Virus record (IMG/VR): IMGVR_UViG_3300018025_000024
Location: 1-24,004 of that record
Reading direction: 5' to 3' (one strand)
DNA from: a virus
Length of the DNA: 24,004 bases
Below, piece by piece: positions 6,444 to 14,912 of this stretch; position 1 is the stretch's first letter; each line of letters starts with the position of its first letter. The translations under genes and the position numbers were made by a program. The notes under the pieces were generated by a model that searched no databases, was not told the DNA's origin, and saw nothing but the letters and a program-made list of their open reading frames with translations.

Positions 6444-7655
6444 TTACAGCGTAAGGGCCGGCACGAACGCCGCATGCGAGAACCTCTGCCAGGCGTTTAT
6501 TCCGCTGATTCCCGGGGCCGCGGCTAGAACAGCGTCACCAGCCCATAGTCGAGATCCGACATTGGCGTTAGGGAGCGAGGCGTTGGTCATGTGGAAATTT
6601 TGCCCCCCATCGGCCGACAGAATGATTTTGGCCATGGTCGAATCTGGCTGGCCCGTAGTAGCTACGGAGTCGCAGATACCCACAATGAACCGGCCGTAGC
6701 AGCGCAGATCATTCACGATACGCCCGATATTTGTGAATAGGGTCGTGAGAGACGCCGTCTGCGTCCAGCTGATCCCGTCCGATGATACCCAGACTTTCGT
6801 TCCGATTGCCGATGCTCCGGCCGTGAGCACCCAGAAAGAGCCCATGATCGAAGAGTGCCAGTCGATGCCCGTGACAGCCAGCGTACCGATTTGCATGCCC
6901 GACGGGAAGCTTTGGGCCACCCATGTGGCACCTCCATTGGATGATGTATAGTAGGTCGAATCCAAGTCCCCGATGGCGATAAGCTGCGTCCCCGAGTTAC
7001 GGATGAATGTCTGAATCGCTCCGACAGCGCGAGTCTCCTGAATGGCCGATGGCGCGCCACCGAAGATGACCCATTGTGTTCCGGAGCCTAGCGCCGCCTG
7101 CACGTAGCCCGTTGTCGGAGCGACCAGCATATCTCCGCAGGTATACGCGCCGGATATCGCAGTCCACGTGCCCAACCCGCCAGCCGGCGTAAAAGAGCCG
7201 TAAGCCATTGTCGATCCAGACAGAAACATGATGGCCACGTCTACCTGCGTATTCGACAAGAACGGCGACATCGCAATAACTGTACCGTATGATAGAGTGG
7301 CCGAAGTAACCCAATCGGCCGGATTATCCCCCGAGTGCCCGATACGGATATTGGTCCCGCCGCCAGATGTAGCCGCCGGCACCGCTAGCGCCCATAAACC
7401 CACACTAGGGCAGTAGACCGCTGCCTGGGCGCTACAAGCCGTATTCGCCGCGTCCTGGAACGCCGGCCCCCACCCGAGCGATCTCTGCTGAGAATCGACG
7501 TCCCGCTCGTTCAACAGGAAATTGATGGCCTGCGCCCCGACCGGGACGAGATTCACCATCGTATTATACCCCGGATCGGTCTTCGTCGGGGTGCCGGTGT
7601 CGGGGCCGGACGAGTAATTCGCCGCAGACGACCAGGGGAACGTATCAGCAGCCAT
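6444..7655 (-). CDS. Tail fibre or receptor-binding protein with Asp-box beta-propeller
   Basis: 403 residues. The N-terminal 50 (FPWSSAANYSSGPDTGTPTK to GAQAINFLLNERD) look like an attachment module. The rest is beta-rich with Asp-box (BNR) motifs typical of sialidase-like propellers: GHSGDNPADW (106-115), SSNGGATW (238-245), SSDGISW (291-297) and SADGGQNF (347-354). These mark blade turns and suggest a carbohydrate-binding or surface-recognition propeller; no sialidase catalytic set is visible. It starts as TAATG on the preceding stop, with AGGAG six bases before ATG. It is last in the leftward tail run, the normal place for a fibre, and converges on the metalloprotease gene with no bases between the stops. 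Confidence 0.72.
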   Translation of the reverse strand: MAADTFPWSSAANYSSGPDTGTPTKTDPGYNTMVNLVPVGAQAINFLLNERDVDSQQRSLGWGPAFQDAANTACSAQAAVYCPSVGLWALAVPAATSGGGTNIRIGHSGDNPADWVTSATLSYGTVIAMSPFLSNTQVDVAIMFLSGSTMAYGSFTPAGGLGTWTAISGAYTCGDMLVAPTTGYVQAALGSGTQWVIFGGAPSAIQETRAVGAIQTFIRNSGTQLIAIGDLDSTYYTSSNGGATWVAQSFPSGMQIGTLAVTGIDWHSSIMGSFWVLTAGASAIGTKVWVSSDGISWTQTASLTTLFTNIGRIVNDLRCYGRFIVGICDSVATTGQPDSTMAKIILSADGGQNFHMTNASLPNANVGSRLWAGDAVLAAAPGISGINAWQRFSHAAFVPALTL

Positions 7656-8479
7656 TATGAACTCCTGTTAGATGCGAAAGAGGCCCCGCCACCGAAGCCG
7701 ACAGACCCCCACGTAATAGTCTCAGCAATAGATGCCGAAGACGACACGAGCATGCCCTGATAGCCACCTGCGCGGGCCTCAGGAAGAAAGCTGAGTAAAG
7801 CATTCAGGGTCGTAGTGGCCAGCGGTACGATGTCGAACTCGAACTCTCCCGGGGCCGGCTCCCAATATGAGAGCAGTATCGGCAACGTGCCGAGGGCCGA
7901 AAGAGCATTACGGACGATGGCGATGATATCGGATGTAGACCCCGTCGACTTGTTCACAAGGATGCGCAGAAGTATCGCCGGAAGATACGCCGGATCCGTG
8001 CGCCCTTGACGGGCCTCCCCGACGATTGCCCCCAGGTTATCGAGCGCCACCCAATTATTGGTCAGGTAGAATATATCGTTCACCCGGACCGATCCGGATC
8101 CGGATACCGTATTCGACCCGCCAATAGCCGGGAGAGTAAAAGAAGCCGACGTCGTAAACTTGTCCCCGGTCGACGAACATTGAAGCACGGACCCGGCGGG
8201 TATTACTGCCCCGGGCGGCCAAGCCCCGGCCCCGCCCAAGTATTGAAGCGTAGGGCCACCGCTACCTAGCGCCGTTACTAGCCATGTCGTATATGACCCC
8301 GTTTGCGGGAAATTGGCCAAGATGTAGGCGTTGATGACGGACCAGATCTGCTGCTCGAGAAGCTGAAAACGATTGGCCAGCGACGTAAGCACGCCCTGTA
8401 TCGCGGGCTTGCCCGAATACACGGACGTGAGCAACCCGAGAGCGGTCGCGACCTTCGTGTTGTCGATGCTAGGTACCAT
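7655..8479 (-). CDS. Distal baseplate protein (DUF2612-like, gpI position)
   Basis: 274 residues. Helical N-terminus (KVATALGLLTSVYSGKPAIQGVLTSLANRFQLLEQQIW) and a middle segment ILLRILVNKSTGSTSDIIAIVRNALSALG resembling the DUF2612 phage tail proteins, followed by a Ser/Gly/Ala-rich beta end. It sits between baseplate J and the tail fibre, where P2 gpI or Mu gp48 proteins sit, so it probably links the baseplate rim to the fibre. Its ATG lies 11 nt inside the J gene end, and its stop shares one base with the fibre start (TAATG). Confidence 0.65.
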   Translation of the reverse strand: MVPSIDNTKVATALGLLTSVYSGKPAIQGVLTSLANRFQLLEQQIWSVINAYILANFPQTGSYTTWLVTALGSGGPTLQYLGGAGAWPPGAVIPAGSVLQCSSTGDKFTTSASFTLPAIGGSNTVSGSGSVRVNDIFYLTNNWVALDNLGAIVGEARQGRTDPAYLPAILLRILVNKSTGSTSDIIAIVRNALSALGTLPILLSYWEPAPGEFEFDIVPLATTTLNALLSFLPEARAGGYQGMLVSSSASIAETITWGSVGFGGGASFASNRSS

Positions 8480-9689
8480 TGATTTGAAAACCGGCTAGAA
8501 CGGGGATCTGCGACGGTAGGATAGCGATATTCGCCGTATGCGAAGGCGGGTTCGTGATGTCGATCTGCCAGTGGGGTATGTCCGTGATCCCATTGCCCGG
8601 CGCGGCCATGGCCGCAGACACGATCGGGATGATATTCGCCTGCGTGCCGAAGTTCCAGTTCGCCTGGACATAGGCCACCACTGCGCTCTCGATGGCTGCG
8701 TATTGTGTCGTATTTCCGGAGAACGTTATCGCCGGAGTCGTGACGAGATTGATGTAGATATTGACGGAAGCCCCCTGGTCGAAATAGACGGTATGTGTCC
8801 CGCCTAAGGCGTCCGTGGCCGTGCCTGAGAGCGCCCCATAGGTCCCTACACCGTCGGCCTTCGCATCGAATATAGCTTGGGCGATGGTATTCGCAGGGGT
8901 TAGATGCGCGGTGCCGTCCCAATAGACGACATGGATCGAATGTCCCGGCACGCCATTCGCATCGATAGTCCCCGTCGTGTTTTCACCGACCCAAACCGTC
9001 GCCGAGTTCCCCGAATAGAAGGGTTCGATGGCCGCGGCTACGGCAGCCCGAACAGCATCGATGTTGCCAGCCCCGCTTGTCGTGACCTCTTCATTACGCC
9101 GAATCCGCAAGGTCGTATCGGTGTCGCCCGCATGTCCCGGGGTCGCCGCGGCGGGGTTCGTTACAGCAACCCATCCTGCTATCGGCGAACCTATTCCGGT
9201 CACGGTGCCTGCCAGGGCATTGATGGCGCCCGTTTGCGTGCAAGTAAAGGTCACCGGGGGGGACGGCCAGGAATCCGTACCGTCACCCGCATAGGTAACC
9301 GCCGTGTCGAGAGACCAGGCGATAGCGGGTTGCCCCGCGACATAGACGACAGATCCCGCCGGCACCGTAGTCCCCGGATTCAATGTAAGTTCGCAGAGGA
9401 CATTGCCATACGAAGCGATTTCCGGCGAAGTCCCCGTAAGGGCGCACACGTTCGCGAGGAGGATCCCCTCGGCCGCGTTCGGGTTGACCATGTTGAACGC
9501 CGTGGCCAAGAGCTCCGTTGCCTGCTGGAACTCCTTGGCGAAGATGCCTATAATCTGTCCGAAAGGCTGATCGGGGTCGACATCGAGGTCGGCATCTATG
9601 TTAGCCTGGAACTGCCCGTTCAGATAGGTGACCTCGTCGTCCTCCGTCGTGGGCGTGAATCCGGATGCTGTCGCGAAGGTGATCGGCAT
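8469..9689 (-). CDS. Baseplate J-like protein (Mu gp47/P2 gpJ family)
   Basis: 406 residues. This is a wedge component joining baseplate spokes. The N-terminal half has the usual DLDVDPDQPFGQIIGIFAKEFQQATELLATAFN helix region and the beta segment AGSVVYVAGQPAIAW. The central ATPGHAGDTDTTLRIRRNEEV is the conserved (E/D)xDxxLRxR signature of the J family, followed by a helix NIDAVRAAVAAAI and beta strands such as HSIHVVYWDG. Complete for the family. The ATG follows the stop of the gp25-like gene by two bases. Downstream it overlaps the distal baseplate gene. Confidence 0.88.
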   Translation of the reverse strand: MPITFATASGFTPTTEDDEVTYLNGQFQANIDADLDVDPDQPFGQIIGIFAKEFQQATELLATAFNMVNPNAAEGILLANVCALTGTSPEIASYGNVLCELTLNPGTTVPAGSVVYVAGQPAIAWSLDTAVTYAGDGTDSWPSPPVTFTCTQTGAINALAGTVTGIGSPIAGWVAVTNPAAATPGHAGDTDTTLRIRRNEEVTTSGAGNIDAVRAAVAAAIEPFYSGNSATVWVGENTTGTIDANGVPGHSIHVVYWDGTAHLTPANTIAQAIFDAKADGVGTYGALSGTATDALGGTHTVYFDQGASVNIYINLVTTPAITFSGNTTQYAAIESAVVAYVQANWNFGTQANIIPIVSAAMAAPGNGITDIPHWQIDITNPPSHTANIAILPSQIPVLAGFQINGT

Positions 9690-9691
9690 GA

Positions 9692-10075
9692 CTATTGCCC
9701 CCGTGCGGTGACGATGAAGGGTTTGCCCAGACCCCCGACGAGGACGACCCCGTCATTGGTGGTCATGGAGACGTCCACGGAGATTTTTCTCGCACTGGTG
9801 TTGAAGTCGATGTTCACGTAATTTACGGTCGAAACCCCGGGGCACTCTTGACAGACCTGCGTGATGAGCGAGGAGATTGTCGACAGGTTCGGGTTTTTCA
9901 CGTAAACGTACGTGAAGTACGGGAAGCCGAGTCGGCCATCCCGGAACCATTCCCCCTGAAACATCGAGAACAGCGCCGTTAGCTTCGCCGCCGTAATAGC
10001 GGCGTTCGACGTAACTAGGGCGAGATTTCCCGAGTCGTAGTCGAGATCACCGTCTTTTAGGAGGAAGGAAGACAC
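9692..10075 (-). CDS. Baseplate wedge protein, gp25/W-like (Mu gp46 type)
   Basis: 127 residues from a GTG. Segments AITAAKLTALFSMFQGEWFRDGRLGFPYF and the ferredoxin-like alternation STISSLITQVCQECPGVSTVNYVNIDFN then ISVDVSMTTNDG are typical of gp25-like wedge proteins, which nucleate sheath assembly at the baseplate. It lies directly before baseplate J, as in Mu-like clusters. The GTG at 10075 is six bases after a TAAAAT box (10082-10087), although the start is also inside the end of a small overlapping gene, so it may be translated from two mRNAs. Confidence 0.82.
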   Translation of the reverse strand: MSSFLLKDGDLDYDSGNLALVTSNAAITAAKLTALFSMFQGEWFRDGRLGFPYFTYVYVKNPNLSTISSLITQVCQECPGVSTVNYVNIDFNTSARKISVDVSMTTNDGVVLVGGLGKPFIVTARGQ

Positions 10076-10221
10076 GCGAGCATTTTAGCGCATTCGAGGA
10101 CGCTCGGGTCGGTGCTCGTGAGCAGCCACGCTATAATCCTTTTCCGTTCCGCCCACGCCCCTGCGTTTACCGCGTTGCGCAAAGCGACGGTCACGGGTCC
10201 GAGGGGCGCGTATTCGGTCAT
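10057..10221 (-). CDS. Small helical protein between spike and gp25-like genes
   Basis: 54 residues: MTEYAPLGPVTVALRNAVNA, then GAWAERKRIIAWLLT and a C-terminal VLECAKMLACLPSS. The ATG overlaps the spike stop as ATGA (10218-10221) and its own stop lies 19 nt inside the gp25-like gene in a different frame. These overlaps and the natural helix pattern argue that it is real. I do not recognise a family; its place suggests a baseplate accessory or chaperone. Confidence 0.6.
   Translation of the reverse strand: MTEYAPLGPVTVALRNAVNAGAWAERKRIIAWLLTSTDPSVLECAKMLACLPSS
10082..10090 (-). promoter_or_regulatory. CGCTAAAAT box before the gp25-like gene
   Basis: A perfect copy of the recurring box on the - strand; its TAAAAT ends six bases (GCTCGC) before the GTG at 10075. 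It is embedded in the coding sequence of the small upstream gene, which could give the last baseplate genes and fibre their own transcript. Confidence 0.5.
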
Positions 10222-10934
10222 GCGCATTGCACCAGGGTAGACGCCGCAGATGGAATGGTGCCGCTAACGCCGTTAGTGGTCGCCGTAGCCGTGGTCGAAG
10301 AAGGTCCCGACGTAACCCCCGCCACCACATGCGTGTGCGTATTGATGGCGGCCGTCAGGGTTGCTACGGCCGAGTCTACCTTTGATGCTAGCGCCACATG
10401 ATCCGCGGCAGGGGACGCGCCCCGAAGCTCGATACTGCCCGTGCCGATCTTGATCTCCGGTCCGCCATCCTGCCCGATGATGATCTTCTGCGGGTCACCC
10501 GCCGGATCCGAGAACACGTACGCGTCGGGGGCGAACATGGGGATCGCGAAGCACGAATCGAACGTATGCTTGCCGACGAAGAAAGGGTCGTTCGGTTGGG
10601 GTCCGGTCGATGTCTTCGGCGACGTGCGCCACGTGTCCGTCGAAACGTCCGACATGAGGAGCAGGACCGAATCGCCGACGGCCACGGGGAGCCACACGAA
10701 GAACTTGCCGCCGCGCATGGTGCCGAGGGGCACGTCGCAGATCGACACGGCGTCCTCGGAGAAAACTTGACCAATGGGATCGGTGTGCGGCGTGTTGATG
10801 GCCACCTGGACGTCGACGGTCATCTTGGCCGGATACACGGCCGTCACCGTCGCGGGGATGCACTTCTTCATCGACGTGAAGATGTCGTCCTTCTGCTGAC
10901 CAATGATTTCGGCGTGGGATCGGGGGAGGGGCAT
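10218..10934 (-). CDS. Baseplate spike protein (Gp138 N-terminal/gpV-like)
   Basis: 238 residues. This would be the central spike that pierces the host envelope. The N-terminal half is an OB-fold like the Gp138 N-terminal domain: IPATVTAVYPAKMTVDVQVAI, ICDVPLGTMRGGKFFVWLPVAVGDSVLLLMSD, then PNDPFFVGKHTFDSCFAIPMF. The middle (PQKIIIGQDGGPEIKIGTGSIEL) looks like short beta-helix turns. The end has THTHVV, a His-x-His pattern that in spike tips often binds iron. One base separates its ATG from the hub stop. Confidence 0.78.
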   Translation of the reverse strand: MPLPRSHAEIIGQQKDDIFTSMKKCIPATVTAVYPAKMTVDVQVAINTPHTDPIGQVFSEDAVSICDVPLGTMRGGKFFVWLPVAVGDSVLLLMSDVSTDTWRTSPKTSTGPQPNDPFFVGKHTFDSCFAIPMFAPDAYVFSDPAGDPQKIIIGQDGGPEIKIGTGSIELRGASPAADHVALASKVDSAVATLTAAINTHTHVVAGVTSGPSSTTATATTNGVSGTIPSAASTLVQCA

Positions 10935-10935
10935 G

Positions 10936-11880
10936 TTAGTATTTCACGCACGTCATCTCGACGTAAAATTCCTTCTTGTAGGTACTACCATCGTATCGGC
11001 ACTTGTCCACACGATAGCCACCTTGGACGAACAAGCAAGGGGCCAACCCCGAGGGGTCTCCGGGGCCGATGAAGTTCACGAGCGTTCCCGGAGATATCTC
11101 GGGGATGAGCAGACACTTGGCCTGCGCGACGCCCTGGGTGTCGACCTGGGGGGAGTCGACCAATCCCGTGTCCGGCGAAATCTGCACGGCCTGGGACGTC
11201 TGAAGGGGCTGTCCGACGGCGAGGAGTTGAATCTGCCCGTTCTGCACGGACCATTCGAGCCCCGCCGATCGGCAGATGTCAGTCATCCGCTGCCGCGCGT
11301 CCCCGAGGATACAGGACCCGTTGACCTGGAAAGTCGCGAGCGACCCCGGAATCTTCGACGGGGCTTGTTTGCCGAGCGCCGTGGCCAGCGCGTTGATGGC
11401 GTTCTGCACCGTCATCTTGGGGCCGGTCGGGATTTGTATCGCGGCCTGCCCCAAGATGAGCTTCTTGGTCCCCCCGATGCCCGTCAGCCGAGCCGTCGTG
11501 TCCTCGGACGAGATCTTCGTCACGAAGTCGGCCATGCCCGTGCCGGATCGCTCCGATCGGGCCGAGCGCACGGAGCCGTAGTACAGCATCGCCGTGTCGC
11601 CTAGATAGCCGGCCTGCAAAGACACCGTGAGCGCTTTCGCACCGCCGAGGGCTTTGCGATGATCCGACGTCAGATTGTAGATCTCGATCTCGCACTTGTT
11701 CGGTTCGGTCGCCTTCAAGGACTTCTCGATGCGGAAGTCGATGTCCAAGCCGTCGACCGTGAGCCCCGTTGCGTCGGACGTGTTGAACGTCGCATCGACC
11801 AGCGGCGTCGCCCCGCCCGACGCGCCGAGAGTCAGATGAACCTCCCGACAGAAGAGCTTGGATCCGACGGCGTTAGGCAT
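10936..11880 (-). CDS. Baseplate hub protein (gp27/gpD-like)
   Basis: 314 residues from the ATG at 11880. The hub connects the tail tube to the spike. It has beta-rich segments such as VDGLDIDFRIEKSLKATEPNKCEIEIYNLTSDHRKAL, which resembles the first barrel of XkdQ/gp27-like hubs, followed by LTVSLQAGY and MLYYGSVRSARSERSG. The middle MTVQNAINALATALG and later MTDICRSAGLEWSVQNGQIQLL fit the same family. The 11880 start is chosen over 11913 because GGAG lies five bases upstream and it overlaps the plug gene by only eight bases. It sits between the plug and spike genes, the expected order. Confidence 0.75.
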   Translation of the reverse strand: MPNAVGSKLFCREVHLTLGASGGATPLVDATFNTSDATGLTVDGLDIDFRIEKSLKATEPNKCEIEIYNLTSDHRKALGGAKALTVSLQAGYLGDTAMLYYGSVRSARSERSGTGMADFVTKISSEDTTARLTGIGGTKKLILGQAAIQIPTGPKMTVQNAINALATALGKQAPSKIPGSLATFQVNGSCILGDARQRMTDICRSAGLEWSVQNGQIQLLAVGQPLQTSQAVQISPDTGLVDSPQVDTQGVAQAKCLLIPEISPGTLVNFIGPGDPSGLAPCLFVQGGYRVDKCRYDGSTYKKEFYVEMTCVKY

Positions 11881-12226
11881 AGGGGCTCCGAGTTGGATCG
11901 GCCCCGGCGGCAATCATCTCGGCCTGCGGTTCGTACAGCAGTGTCGCCCGCACGCCCCAATCCCCGATGCGCGGTGGGGAATCGTCGGAACCCGTAACCC
12001 TAACGACCAACTCCCCGGGAGGCGTCGCATACGCCCGAAGGAGCAAGACGTTCGGCACCAGCTTCAGCCCCGCGACGTAAGTCGTGAGCCCGTCCGTCGA
12101 TGAAATGGTGAGGTAGTAGACCTGTTCACGGTTGTTGTACCGGAAGGATAGGACGTATGCCGAGCCGTCGAGGATCGTCGTTTGATCCCAATATGGCAGA
12201 GATGCTTCGGTAGGGATGACGTCCAT
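11873..12226 (-). CDS. Baseplate plug protein, DUF6983/Pam3 gp18-like
   Basis: 117 residues. It has the small beta fold of the Pam3 gp18 type: LPYWDQTTILDGSAYVLSFRYNNREQVYYLTISSTDG, then TYVAGLKLVPNVLLLR and PPGELVVRVTG. The pattern of an aromatic start, LDG, a YN-R strand and a GxxLxxxxxLL strand is what I associate with this family. It is thought to plug or line the tube-hub junction. Start codon three bases after the Dit-like stop. It lies between Dit-like and hub genes as in related cyanophage-type tails. Confidence 0.7.
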   Translation of the reverse strand: MDVIPTEASLPYWDQTTILDGSAYVLSFRYNNREQVYYLTISSTDGLTTYVAGLKLVPNVLLLRAYATPPGELVVRVTGSDDSPPRIGDWGVRATLLYEPQAEMIAAGADPTRSPYA

Positions 12227-12229
12227 GGG

Positions 12230-13036
12230 TTATCCGTTGGGGTGCGCAAGTTTCCAGGCCACGCTCGATTGGTCGCCGGAGGAATCCGGGGTCGTGTTCT
12301 TCGCACCGACGTTTTGCGTGGGGGATGCCGAGACGACCGTAGGGGCCGGGGCCGCGCCGATCGACGAAGACACGACGCGGATCTGCCGGAGCTGCAACCG
12401 GAACTTCGCCGCCCCTGCACCGATGGCCGTCGAGCGCGTCATCGTGATCCCCTTCAGGACCATGCTCGTGTACATGGCGCGCGGGGTGTGGGCCGTAATC
12501 AGAATGGCCTGGTCGCGTACGGAGGTCAGCGTCGCATACGCGTTGGCCACGTAGTCCGTGAAGGACGTGAACTGCGTGATCTGCGGAAGGACGAGCTTGT
12601 CTGGGAACTTCGGCGCGAGACCGACCGCCTGCGCCGCGAGGTCGAGCAGCAGGCTTTCCGAGATTTGAAGCTTCGGGGGTGGAATATTGATTGTGACCTG
12701 CGTGACCTGCGCGTCGGGGGATTCGATCGGGTGATTGGTGACGATGCCCTCGAGCGTGAGCTCATCCGGTTGCGGACGGACGTGGTCGACGATATTGACG
12801 CCGGTCTCGACCGTGTGCTCGCAGATCAGGGCGTCCCGGACGTGTGACTCCTCCTTGACGCAGTCGAAGAAAAAGAACGCCTGCGCCTGCGACGCCGGGT
12901 CTGTCCACACGAGCCACGCCGGCCGGTAGGTCGTATCCCGCCCCCCTTGCGCGGGTTGGGTGGAATCGAGCTGCGATTGGGTCGGCACACCTTGCGTGGC
13001 GCCGAAGCCGTCGAGGGGGTTCGAAAGGGTCGTCAT
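12230..13036 (-). CDS. Dit-like tail/baseplate protein
   Basis: 268 residues. The central part, ICEHTVETGVNIVDHVRPQPDELTLEGIVTNHPIE, matches the pattern of Dit-like phage tail proteins (an ET..DHV..P..L.LEG strand set), which join tube to baseplate. The helix YVANAYATLTSVRDQAILITAHTPRAMYTSMVLKGI and FRLQLRQIRVV follow as expected. Both ends are Ser/Thr/Pro/Gln-rich and probably flexible. It follows the tape measure stop by three bases. Confidence 0.7.
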   Translation of the reverse strand: MTTLSNPLDGFGATQGVPTQSQLDSTQPAQGGRDTTYRPAWLVWTDPASQAQAFFFFDCVKEESHVRDALICEHTVETGVNIVDHVRPQPDELTLEGIVTNHPIESPDAQVTQVTINIPPPKLQISESLLLDLAAQAVGLAPKFPDKLVLPQITQFTSFTDYVANAYATLTSVRDQAILITAHTPRAMYTSMVLKGITMTRSTAIGAGAAKFRLQLRQIRVVSSSIGAAPAPTVVSASPTQNVGAKNTTPDSSGDQSSVAWKLAHPNG

Positions 13037-13039
13037 AGG

Positions 13040-14863
13040 CTATTGCCCCAACGGTAGCGACAACGGGTCGGGCATCGATGGGTTCGCCTGATTGAATGTC
13101 GATTGATTGGCCTCTTGCATGGCGCTGAGCACGCCGCGCCGTATCTGCTCTGCGAGCTCTTGCTGCGAGGGGGCCGTGACCTGAACGGTGATCTGCTGCT
13201 GAACGTGATTGGTCGTCTGCGGAGCCGCCGGAGCGCCACCCGTGACGTAGGGGCCGTAACCCGGGCCTACCACTCCACCGCCCATGGCCTCCCGCTGGTC
13301 CTGCGCACCCGGGTTGTCCCACTCCCCCGTACCCGGCGAGCCGAACGGAATGCCTCCGTTACTGTACATCGTCGGGGTGGTGAAGTCCACTGCCCGGGCC
13401 AGGCGGTCAAGCATCTTGCCCCACTTGTCGGTTTCGGAATCGGTACGCTCCTTATCCGCGTCGAGCGCCGCCGATCGGGCGTCCAGATTTTCCGACGTGC
13501 TCCCGCCGATGGCCGTCGGGACAACCCGGTCGATGGCGATCGACAGCCGTTGGTACCATCGGACGACGTCCTGAATCAATGCCCGAACGGATACGAGCCC
13601 GCGACAGATGCCGACCAGGGCGTAGAGCGTGTACTGCACCGCCGCCGGGATGGTCGACGCGAAGAAACCGATGACCTCCTGAGCGAAGGACTTGTTCTGC
13701 CCCTTCGCACCGAATATCGCCGTCGTCACGGCCTCGAAGGCCACCTTGAGATTCTTGACCCATGCCGCCGAGGCGCCGACACCGGAAATCGAGTCGATGA
13801 AGTCCCCGATGATCGATCGCTTGCCATGAAGGAGTGCGTAAAAGTCGTCGAAGGCCAAGTAGATGTATCCGACCGCGGCGGCGATCGCCAGCAGCAATAC
13901 GGCAGCCGGCCCGAAGTTCGCGAGCGCGAACGCCGTTTTGATTGCCCGTGTGAGCACGACCAAGGCCCCGATGACGCCCGCACCGCCCAAGAACATGAGG
14001 GCTGTCTGAACGCCTGTCGTGTGCTTGACGTAGTCGACCATGACGCGGGTGTTCTGAAGCGCGCGGTCCTGCCATTTCAGCATCGTCGGCAACACCGTTT
14101 CCATGACCGACGAGGCCAACGCCTTCCACCCGAGCTTTTGCAAGGCCAGCTGATCGTTGAACTCCTTCGACGCCCGAATCATTCGCTCGGATGGCCCCCC
14201 GGTGAACTCCTTGTACAGCGCGAACTGCTTTCGGAGCTCGGCGGACCCGTGCTGCAAGATCGGCAGCAGCGCGGAACCGCCGCGACCGAGCGCGCGCATG
14301 GCGTAAGCCGTCCGGGTCGCCTGATCGGGGATGACGGCCAGCCTGTCGGAGAACTCGAACAGGAGCTCTTCCGTCGGCTTCATACGCCCGTGTGCGTCCC
14401 GGACGGACAAACCCATCTGATTGAAAATCTTGGTCGTGCCCTTCGTCCCGAGACCGACCTCGCCCGCCGCGCGGTTGAAGAACCGGAACGCCGTAGTCAA
14501 CTCGACGAACGAGATTTTCGACTTGTCGGCGATGAACTGGTACATCTTCAGCTCACGGGCCGACACCCCCAGCTTTTCCGCCATGACGTCGAGCCGCACC
14601 GCCGCGTCGATCTGTTGCCTGACGAAGTCGGAGATTCCCCGCCCGAGCCGCATGATGCCGTAGATCGTGGCGACCGATGCCAGTTGCCCCAGGAACCCGC
14701 CTCCGACCCCCACCGACCTCGTGGCGCGCCCGGCGGCGTCGGCGGCGCGCGATACCCCACGCAACGCCCCGACCGCAGCATTCGCCTTCCCGGCGACGGC
14801 GTTCAAACCCTCGGCGCCTTCGATTTTGATGCCGAGGCGAATGAAGAGATCGCGGAGTGCCAC
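13040..14863 (-). CDS. Tail tape measure protein
   Basis: 607 residues from a GTG. It sets tail length and leaves through the tube at infection. A helical N-terminal half (LNAVAGKANAAVGALRGVSRAADAAGRATRS) leads into a glide region with two hydrophobic stretches, about 287-307 and 313-338, that may insert in the host membrane. The C-terminal third is Gly/Pro/Gln-rich and ends with a helix SQQELAEQIRRGVLSAMQEANQ. At roughly 1.5 angstrom per residue it would set a tail near 90 nm. It directly follows the frameshifted chaperone genes, the standard order. AGG lies seven bases before the GTG. Confidence 0.85.
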   Translation of the reverse strand: MALRDLFIRLGIKIEGAEGLNAVAGKANAAVGALRGVSRAADAAGRATRSVGVGGGFLGQLASVATIYGIMRLGRGISDFVRQQIDAAVRLDVMAEKLGVSARELKMYQFIADKSKISFVELTTAFRFFNRAAGEVGLGTKGTTKIFNQMGLSVRDAHGRMKPTEELLFEFSDRLAVIPDQATRTAYAMRALGRGGSALLPILQHGSAELRKQFALYKEFTGGPSERMIRASKEFNDQLALQKLGWKALASSVMETVLPTMLKWQDRALQNTRVMVDYVKHTTGVQTALMFLGGAGVIGALVVLTRAIKTAFALANFGPAAVLLLAIAAAVGYIYLAFDDFYALLHGKRSIIGDFIDSISGVGASAAWVKNLKVAFEAVTTAIFGAKGQNKSFAQEVIGFFASTIPAAVQYTLYALVGICRGLVSVRALIQDVVRWYQRLSIAIDRVVPTAIGGSTSENLDARSAALDADKERTDSETDKWGKMLDRLARAVDFTTPTMYSNGGIPFGSPGTGEWDNPGAQDQREAMGGGVVGPGYGPYVTGGAPAAPQTTNHVQQQITVQVTAPSQQELAEQIRRGVLSAMQEANQSTFNQANPSMPDPLSLPLGQ

Positions 14864-14869
14864 CTTTAC

Positions 14870-14905
14870 CTACATTGCCTCGGGGTTGCGGTCGATACGC
14901 GGCAT
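14870..14905 (-). CDS. 11-codon frame between chaperone and tape measure
   Basis: MPRIDRNPEAM, starting inside the chaperone stop (TAAAATG) and stopping seven bases before the tape measure GTG. It may simply bridge ribosomes from the chaperone stop to the tape measure start, or be chance. Listed because it fills the only gap here and overlaps a CGCTAAAAT box (14904-14912). Confidence 0.2.
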   Translation of the reverse strand: MPRIDRNPEAM

Positions 14906-14912
14906 TTTAGCG
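14904..14912 (-). promoter_or_regulatory. CGCTAAAAT box upstream of the tape measure gene
   Basis: Perfect copy of the recurring box on the - strand at the end of the chaperone extension frame. Unlike the others it is 40 bases from the next large gene start (14863), so if active it would make a short leader with an AGG ribosome-binding site rather than a leaderless message. Confidence 0.35.
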
